Positions 57,380 to 64,000 of a DNA stretch of 64,000 nucleotides are shown here, piece by piece; the stretch's first letter is position 1; every line of letters begins with the position of its first letter. The DNA lies in the NCBI GenBank assembly GCA_021234155.1, contig JAJEKV010000050.1, positions 9,207,109-9,271,108 of the forward strand. Reading direction: 5' to 3'. The DNA comes from Isoetes taiwanensis (taxonomy: Eukaryota > Streptophyta > Lycopodiopsida > Isoetales > Isoetaceae). Both the position numbers and the translations under genes were made by a program. The notes below the pieces were generated by a model that did not search any database, was not told the origin of the DNA, and was given only the letters and a program-made list of their open reading frames with translations.

Positions 57380-59502
57380 GATTTTTTTTTTTTTTTTTTT
57401 TTTAAGAACTGTGTCATCAATATATTAAAAGAATGGTAATGTTACAAAGCAAGTGAGGAGGAAGGAGAAGGCAAGCGATACCGCCCCAACAAAACAAACA
57501 AAATGATACCTCTTGGGACACTCCACAACAAACTCACAAACAAACTTTTGCAACTCTACGTTTTTTCTTTACATTAAAATCAAAACCGATTGAGGGTCAA
57601 TAACCATCACCATCTACAACACCCTAAGACTAAAGTCCCGCCAAAAATGGTTTATTTGCGGCATTTTTGCTTCCGCTCTACTAATCTGGCCAGGAACACC
57701 TAAAAGCTTTAAATAGCTAACACTTTGCACGAAGTCACCATCTACAACACCCGAAGAGGAGGCTGCGGCTTTGTGAATCCCTGAAAGATCCACAACCGAT
57801 CCCAACGGCTTCCAAATCAACCACACCAACCAAGCCCACACACGGATGCAAGGCTTCTGCGCCGCCAGAGCGACCAAGCACCGAGGATACACATGAAGCG
57901 CAAAGCTGGCGGCTAGTCAATCTCACGAAATAGAGCCCGACCCAATCGAGGCGACGCACGCAAGTGAGGGCATAAAACCGCGACAATGCTCTGATCTCTC
58001 ACGATGAAGGCCACAACAAAGGGCAAAGAGGGCTCACACCCAGCCTAAAGCCCGACTCACAAGGACATTCACCACGTCTGGCGGTGCACCACCACGCCCG
58101 AAGCACCTAACCCGGTGGGGGAAGTGAGCTCCATGTCCCGCCCAAACCGGCGCCATCGAGAAGCAGGAAGCTGCGAGAGACCACTTGCTTGAAGGGGGCA
58201 GAGTGTCATGAATAGCCAACACCCGGTAACAAGACCGCACAAAACAAGAAGACACAACATCCGGATGAACCTTCCAAACCTGCACCACCACATCCTCCTG
58301 AGGGACTATAGGTATGTGTAGCGGAATACTTCTCGCCACTTGTTCCCAGATAGCCCGGTCACTGCCCTTCAGGCGAAAGCACGCTCGAAAGAACTCCCAC
58401 GAAGCTAGTTGACCACTCCAATACCAATCCTCCAAGGTGAGCACAGCAGCTCGCCTCCCGGTTTTGCGTCAGAGCATGCACACGATGGCGACCAAGGGCA
58501 AGTGTCTTGGGGGTAGAGGAACCCACAAGAAAGGAGAAGAGTGGTGATAAACCGGGGCATAATCTATTTGGAAGAGCACACGCACATGATCCCAAGCCAT
58601 AACACACCCGTGAGAAAAGGGGATGCATGTGGGAAAGGTCGGAGACCATACAACAGTGCCCAGGGCAACTCCACATGCACAGACGGCTTCCCAAACGCCA
58701 CACAATGGCGAAGAGACTGCAACAACAGCGCCGCACCAGGAGAAGATGCTCCATCCTGCAGAATGCTCCAAACAAACTTGGAGACCAACACCTTACTATG
58801 TAGTGCCAAATCCAGAATGGCCAAGCCCCCATCCTCGAGGCGGAGACACTTCCACCAAGCCACTTTAACAACCGCCCCTTCATCATCCCGCCCCACACAA
58901 AATTTGAACAATCTTATCCAAAGCACTGTATCTTACCATCAGGGAGCCAACATCGCAGATCTTTGTATACACATGAGTGCTACAAAGTACTGACTTGGCA
59001 ATAGTGATCCTACACGCCATGGACAACTTGCTACCCTTCCACCAATTGAGGTGTTTACGCACCCCCCGCAAAATCTCATCCCACACCCTCCCCATGGAAA
59101 CATCCCCCAAAGGGAATACCCAATGACTTAGTACACACATTACCGGAAGCACCTTCCAAGGGAATAGAGCCAAACAAAGGGGGGGCGGTCATTTGGGCCC
59201 ATAATGCGAGGAACATTTACCCCAATTGAGGAAGAATGCACGAGGCCAAGGAGAAAGTATCCAACAAACCCTTCACATTCATAAAATTCCTCTCTTACGC
59301 CACCAAGAAGAGGAAAGTGTCATCGGCGAACCGGTTAATAATCTGGCGACTACCATCCTCCATCCAGAAGCCCATCCACCACCCCCTCCTCCACTTTGAG
59401 CCAAAAAGGCTCGAGGCGGTGCCTCCGACCCTGTCGTAAACAAAAGCGGCCAAAGGGCACCCACGGCGCACCCCCTCGCGCCTAAGGAGAAAAAGTAGGA
59501 GG
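57380..59502 (-). mobile_element. LINE-3, 5'-truncated, inserted in element B
   Basis: A T22 run (57382-57403) marks the 3' tail. The empty site is visible in element A, where CTTCTTGATTTATATTCACC (14395 onward) runs without interruption. The insertion starts within the reverse transcriptase, near the R-x-G-C-P-L-x-P motif, so about half the LINE is missing. A clear target duplication is not evident; a short TCTTGA occurs on both sides. Confidence 0.85.
57600..59502 (-). pseudogene. LINE-3 reverse transcriptase C-terminal half and zf-RVT
   Basis: From 59502 leftwards: a G-C-P-L segment, WMEDGSRQIINRFADDTFLF (the catalytic F-A-D-D box is intact at 59330-59319), a stop soon after, then FMNVKGLLDTFSLAS, SKLSMACRITIAKSVLCSTH and a K-x-x-W-x-x-L-x-x-G-G-L thumb segment near 58840 (VAWWKCLRLEDGGLAILDLA). 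The zf-RVT-like C terminus lies near 58300-58050. Several frame changes are present. LINE-2 has the same order and similar phrases, so both belong to the same broad LINE group. Confidence 0.8.
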
Positions 59503-60162
59503 GTTCACTCTTGAATCAAATATTTTTCTTTGGGCTATATTTATCGGATGTGGGATTTGAGACTAGGGGAAAAGCATTACTAGCATCGTTGTTGTCTAAC
59601 ATATGGATATAAGAGACATGCTTTTCCAAGATATACATTGAGGGCAATGGGCATCTAGTTTCCGTTGTAAAGTTGTGGGAGCCCGGCTTGAAAGTCGATC
59701 CCATGACCTCTTTTTAAGCGGGTGTGCAAGCCTTATGAGAATGGTGTCCTTGCAATGAAGAAATGTTTGATAAGGCGTGCATCGGGATTGTTGAAAAATG
59801 AGTTACAAAATATTTTCTCCATTAGAGGTGTTTACTAATGCCACGACACAAAAAGCTCCAAAGATATATTGTATAAAATGTAAACTTTCATGAGCCTTTG
59901 GATCAGTTAACTCAAAGTGTCACATATGGAAACATTGTTAGGTTTGATAAAATAACATAAAAATCTTATTTAATAAAGCTTTGGTTGTTGGTAAAGTGTT
60001 GGCTTATTGATTAAGTGTTTGTATTTTGCTTTGGGACTATCTTTGAAAAAGTTTAGTTCATAAAACATAATATAACTTGGAATGATACATAGTTTATATG
60101 CAAATGGGAGACTATTGATGAGGGACTTGGTGTTATTATCTATTGACAACAAACAAGAAAGT

Positions 60163-61010
60163 GGATCACACCATGCGAATTTAGTATATTCCAACCTTTT
60201 AGCTTATACAAAATTCACTTGGTGTGATCTTTAAAAAAAAAAGATGACTTCCTATAGTAAAATTACTTTGATTATCTTTTAATAAAAGAAATATATATGT
60301 GTCTTATTTGAAGTTAAGTGTGGATATGTGGCGTGCTCATTTATTGATAAAGTGTTTGCTTTTTTAAAAAAGGCTAATAACTTTATGTACTACTAGAGTT
60401 GGTAAAGTATTTTAGATGCAAATAGGATGCTTGATGTGATCCTTCTTAAAAAAAGATATGCTCTTTGAAAAGGACTAATAACTTTATGCACTTAGGATGG
60501 TAAAGCATTTAATGAGAAGGGGGTACTTGTGTTTAATTTTAATTTGACAACAAATAAGAAGGTGGATCACCACGATCACGAATTTAGTGTGTTCCATTTT
60601 TGTTGCATATATACTATTAAGTTTGGTGTGATCCTTCTTGAAAAATAATATGCTCTTTGAAAAGGGATAATGACTTATGTACTTAAGAGTGGTAAAAGCA
60701 TTTTAGATACAAATAGGAATGAGTACTTGTGTTTAATTTTAATTTGACAACAAATAAGAAAGTGGATCACACCATGCAATTTAGTGTGTCCCTTTTTTTT
60801 TTTGCATATGTATTATTAAACTTGGTGTGATCAATCTTGAAAAAAAAATAGCTTTCAAGTAAAAAGGAAAGAAAAGAAATATCATATTTAAAGTGTAAAG
60901 TGTTAGTATGTAAAGTATTGGTTTATTAAAATACTATTTGTTTACGCTAAGTTGTAAGTTCAATATTTGTGTTTCTATTTACTTTTTTACGCAAGGATCA
61001 CACCAGGCGA
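60163..61010. repeat. Array of stem-loop repeats in element B
   Basis: Stem-loops lie at 60163-60229, 60564-60634 and 60764-60832, with half-units at about 60432 and 60995. Each is a GGATCACACCATGCGAA-type arm with its complement about 68 bases away. They sit in ~200-bp tandem units that also share TTTAATTTGACAACAAATAA and TAATAACTTTATG. The loops are AT-rich and variable. Confidence 0.85.
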
Positions 61011-61712
61011 ATCCTCTTTAAACAAGGATGGCTTTGACCTTCAATGTTCATAAATTTTATGAATGTTTGCATATAAGAATGTCACATATCATATTTTCTT
61101 AAAAAATGGTCATCAAATGGATAACTAGTCAAAGAGTTCTTCTACTACTTAAAGAGTTTCAAGACTCATTTTTGCTATAATTTAAACAGCAATAGATTTT
61201 TAAAGGAATATGTTGTGAAACGTAGTCAAAGACTTCTTGTATTAGAGGTATCAAAACACAAACATCGTAACCTTTGTACTTCAAGAATGTATAAACCCTT
61301 TGTATAAACCAATCATAAAATTGCATATTTCCATACAATTCACATCAATTCATAAAATTTATACAATTGCGTACATTCATCCAATTCAAATGGAATCCTA
61401 TAAGCACCAAAACATGTACAGTAAAACATACACAAATCCTATAAGCACCAAAACATGTACAGTAAAAAAACAAGTTAGGTATTCAAATGGAATTAGAAGC
61501 AAAAACTTTTTACATTCAAAATTTTTTATGGCCGTATGGCTTTACATCAGAACATCATTTTGTAAATTTAAATGCCCAGAGACTTCAACTATTCACAACA
61601 AAAAAACCCGGAGGCTTGCAGTCATATGGTAAAAAGCTGGAGGCAAGCTGGAGGCTAAGCTGGAGGCTAAGAACAAGGAAAAAAAAAAAGAGGTGCTCTG
61701 CCCTAACAAATT

Positions 61713-62143
61713 TCATTCATCTGCTTCACCATCTGCAAAACAAAAAAATAAGAAATAACCGTTAGTTGAATGCTTAAGAAAAGAAAGAAAACATGCATGT
61801 ACCATTTAGCAACGCCATGAGCTCCTCGAAGTCAGCGGATTTGTCTTCAACTTCTTCATCTTCTTCATCATCTTCGGCTTCTTTTCCTTCGGTAGACCAC
61901 TCATTCTCTGAAGAATCTCCTATCCAGCCTTCAAGAACACATGTGATGAACTCCTGCTCCGAAATTTCCTATGATTCCTCATTCTCTGATTGCTCGTCAA
62001 AGGAATCAGAGGATTCAGAGGAATCAGAGGCATTCAAAGCAAGAACCATGGGCGTGGAGGAAGCTGCGGAGGGAACACCTCTTCCGACCATAATAGAAGC
62101 CTCTTGGAGGACACCTCGGCTCTTAAGTAGCTGATCTCTTCAT
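61713..62143 (-). pseudogene. Decayed two-exon gene of unknown function inside element B
   Basis: On the minus strand a CT-rich leader with CCCTAG and CCCCAATCTCC precedes ATG at 62143. After MKRSAT a stop and frame change occur near 62125. The next frame reads RGVLQEASIMVGRGVPSAAS, an Asp/Ser/Glu-rich stretch with one TAG near 61970, then EWSTEGKEAEDDEED and SADFEELMALLN. An intron of 70 bases follows (donor G|GTACATG at 61802, acceptor TTTGTTTTGCAG ending 61733). The second exon adds DGEADE and a TGA at 61713. The product would be small, acidic and probably disordered. No family is recognised. It may be a captured host gene. Confidence 0.5.
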
Positions 62144-62159
62144 GGCGATGGACTAGCGC

Positions 62160-63180
62160 TTAAATTGGGCGAAGGATCTAGCGAAGAGATTGAGGAGATT
62201 GGGGGAGAATGAAGCCAATCTAGGGCTTTGGAATAGATATAGGCTGGATTAGGCGTGAAAATCGTAGGAATGATTAAATTCGGTCCTATCAACCATCATT
62301 ACATGCCATTATGTGCATGTCTCGAAATTTGAGCCATATCCAATATCTTCCCTTTTAACCTTATTCCTAAATATCCAATATCTTCATTTTTTAACCTTAT
62401 TCCTAAATATCCAATATCTTCTTTTTTAACCTTATTCCTAAACCTATATGATTTGAGTTTAACCTGAAAATGAACACCGATATAATTGAATTTAACATAC
62501 TATTTAATACCAAGATGCTCGTCACACTATATGTCGATGGTGGGATTTAAAAAAAAACACTCAAACCCTCCTCGAGAAAACCACGTAAGTCTGCCGCCTC
62601 ACTTGGTTTAAGTTTAATTTGACAACAAGCAACTTCCATCTGCGTGGATTGCGCGGTAGTGAAATGAAGGTGTACAATTTTTATGCCCCAACACAATTAA
62701 ACCCGTGTGGTGGCGAGCGTCGTACTAACCTCGTTTTTGAAATTTGCAGCGTGCATATGGAAATCGAAAAGTCCATTCTCCTACAATCCATGCTTTTTAT
62801 ACATTAAGCAAATTCAAATTTCGAATTGTAGGGGGCGGGGAAAGCTTTGTATTAGGATGAAGTGAAGATCGGTTAAAAGTAGCGACCCTAGGCCTCAAAA
62901 TGAAAGTCGATCGATACAAAGCTTCAACCTACACATTCAAATTTTGAAATGTAGAAGGCGGTGCCGCGCGCAGCAGTATCGACAAACCAAGATACACCGT
63001 CATAAGTTGCCGGTATGCTATAATGCAAGTGGCATTTTAGAAGCGCCACGTGTTGCATCAGTCTGTCTGACAACCAACAGAATTAAATACATATGGCGCC
63101 ATGAATGTGCAATCCCCCTTATTCCGGAAGAATATTCCAAGCAAATCTGTAATTATGAGAGTTTGGTATCCTAGGTGGCA
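62160..63180. other. Right internal part of element B, no gene seen
   Basis: Contains a threefold CCAATATCTTC(A/T)TTTTTAACC repeat (about 62340-62430) and GTTTAATTTGACAACAAGCA (about 62610), shared with the stem-loop units. Otherwise nothing is recognised. Confidence 0.45.
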
Positions 63181-63251
63181 TGGGAAAAAAGGAGCGGAAA
63201 TATGACGTGGAATGGCTGATAGGAGGCTGTTTTGAGACCCCAAATCCGCCC

Positions 63252-64000
63252 TAATGCTAGGACTGACTTGCTGCTGATAGTGTGCCATCTTAATGTATGT
63301 CAGGGCATCTGCATCCCAGAGCTTGCGAAGGAAACTACCATCTAGGTATAGCTTTAGTGCATTGTGATCCTTCTTTGTCTGTACCTGCATGCATCCGTTT
63401 GCCTGTACATCCCAACATGAGAACCACTGAGCTTGCTTATCTTTCCAACAGGCTTTGAGGTGTTGGGGACCCATTGTTACGACCAAAGCAAGGTTGGGCA
63501 AATGTGTATCACCCATAGCGACCACCTTCTTGAACTAAATAATATGGTGTTCCAATGCAGCCGTTGATGAGGACCTGGTATGGAACTGTGGACTTTACCC
63601 CAAGGGCTCGTGCCAAGAAGGCTTTCTGCACCTGCTCGAGATCATTCCAGATGGTGAGGGATATCACCGGACCACACATACGCCTCGTGCTGGGAGAACC
63701 CGGCTCGACCAAGGCCCTAAACAGGTGTGACTGGTGGCCCCAGACATATAACTCTGCCTTGTGGCTGTTGCTCTTCATGGCATATAGTGTGACGACCATC
63801 ACATATAGTGCTTTCCAACCCGTTGTGACACGCATCCTGATGGCAGCATCCCAATAGGTGGTAGTAGAGAACTCGATCCCCAAGTACTTGTAGGTCGAAG
63901 CCACCTCTACATCTTATCCCTGGTAAGTGAATGAGGGAAGCCTTGGCTGATGAGATGACAAAACTAGCAACACCCTAGTTTTGGCCAAGTTAACTCGCAT
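63252..64000 (-). pseudogene. LINE-4 reverse transcriptase C-terminal region (runs off window)
   Basis: From 64000 leftwards: MRVNLAKTRVLLVL, a frame change, SFTYQG, then VASTYKYLGIEFSTTTYWD, AELYVWGHQSHLF and LEQVQKAFLARALGVKSTVP. This is the post-polymerase thumb order L-x-K-T-x-V ... Y-x-Y-L-G-I ... V-Q-x-x-F-L-x-R of a non-LTR element unlike LINE-1 to LINE-3. Another frame change near 63520 leads to a stretch ending QQVSPSI at the PIF-like element. It continues in frame at 56549. The polymerase catalytic core lies outside the window. Confidence 0.75.

Larger units (their letters stand above)
56553..63251. mobile_element. PIF/Harbinger-like element B, both ends present
   Basis: The left end TTA|GGGCGGATTTGGGGTCTC and the right end GAGACCCCAAATCCGCCC|TAA are inverted repeats, perfect for about 22 bases. 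Weaker similarity (ATTCCACGTCAT near both ends) extends the repeats to about 65 bases. Flanking TTA and TAA suit the 3-bp TWA targets of PIF/Harbinger. The element sits inside LINE-4 coding sequence and is 6.7 kb long, or about 4.6 kb without the LINE-3 insertion. No DDE transposase or Myb-like gene is recognised. It carries stem-loop repeats and a decayed two-exon gene. Confidence 0.75.

Noticed and set aside
60163-61010. CRISPR-like array
   Set aside because: The repeats are stem-loops inside a eukaryotic transposon with variable loops; spacing and context do not fit CRISPR and there are no cas genes.
61793-62134. 113-codon Ser-rich plus-strand frame
   Set aside because: It is the antisense shadow of the minus-strand acidic exon, which has a leader, ATG and splice sites.

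Overview
The window looks like nuclear DNA of a land plant with a repeat-rich genome. The reasons are several plant-type LINE retrotransposons with endonuclease, reverse transcriptase and zf-RVT remnants, Ty1/copia fragments, an initiator-tRNA-type LTR primer site, hAT- and PIF/Harbinger-like DNA transposons, a tRNA-derived SINE, plant-type introns, and no bacterial operon structure. I cannot name the species. I found no intact single-copy host gene; nearly everything I can assign is transposon-derived or duplicated repeat.

Layout. 1-1878 and 8650-10528 are two copies of one repeat (R1) carrying exon-like segments. 1879-3240 is the 5' end of a minus-strand LTR element whose gag begins with a histone H3-like tail. 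3254-8323 and 18257-21640 are two copies of a larger duplication (R2+R3). Comparing them exposes a poly(A) retroposon (4066-5630), a 993-bp presence/absence interval and a hAT element with perfect ends (19400-20314). 10854-11541 and 42843-43545 are copies of R4, which carries a long hairpin. 12687-17271 is a LINE interrupted by the left part of a PIF/Harbinger-like element (13387-15222).

22991-29618 is a head-to-tail array of a ~2.01-kb unit (three full copies and a partial one), with an inverted diverged copy at 35402-36583. 29619-36600 is a low-complexity, repeat-built region with a hairpin minisatellite and long (AG)n tracts. 36600-47500 is mostly unassigned, with a foldback element (44058-44535), a 74-bp tandem repeat and a polypyrimidine tract. 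47507-53438 is a nearly full-length but broken LINE with target-site duplications. 53525-54369 is a foldback element split by a SINE. 56005-64000 is a third LINE interrupted by a 6.7-kb PIF/Harbinger-like element (56553-63251), which itself contains a 5'-truncated LINE (57380-59502), an array of ~68-nt stem-loops and a decayed two-exon gene (61713-62143).

No gene set here acts as a pathway. The interest lies in the nested insertion history, which can be read from empty-site comparisons, and in the number of long hairpins. Many differences between repeat copies fall at CAG/CTG-like sites and may be base-calling errors at methylated CHG positions, so some apparent frameshifts should be treated with caution.
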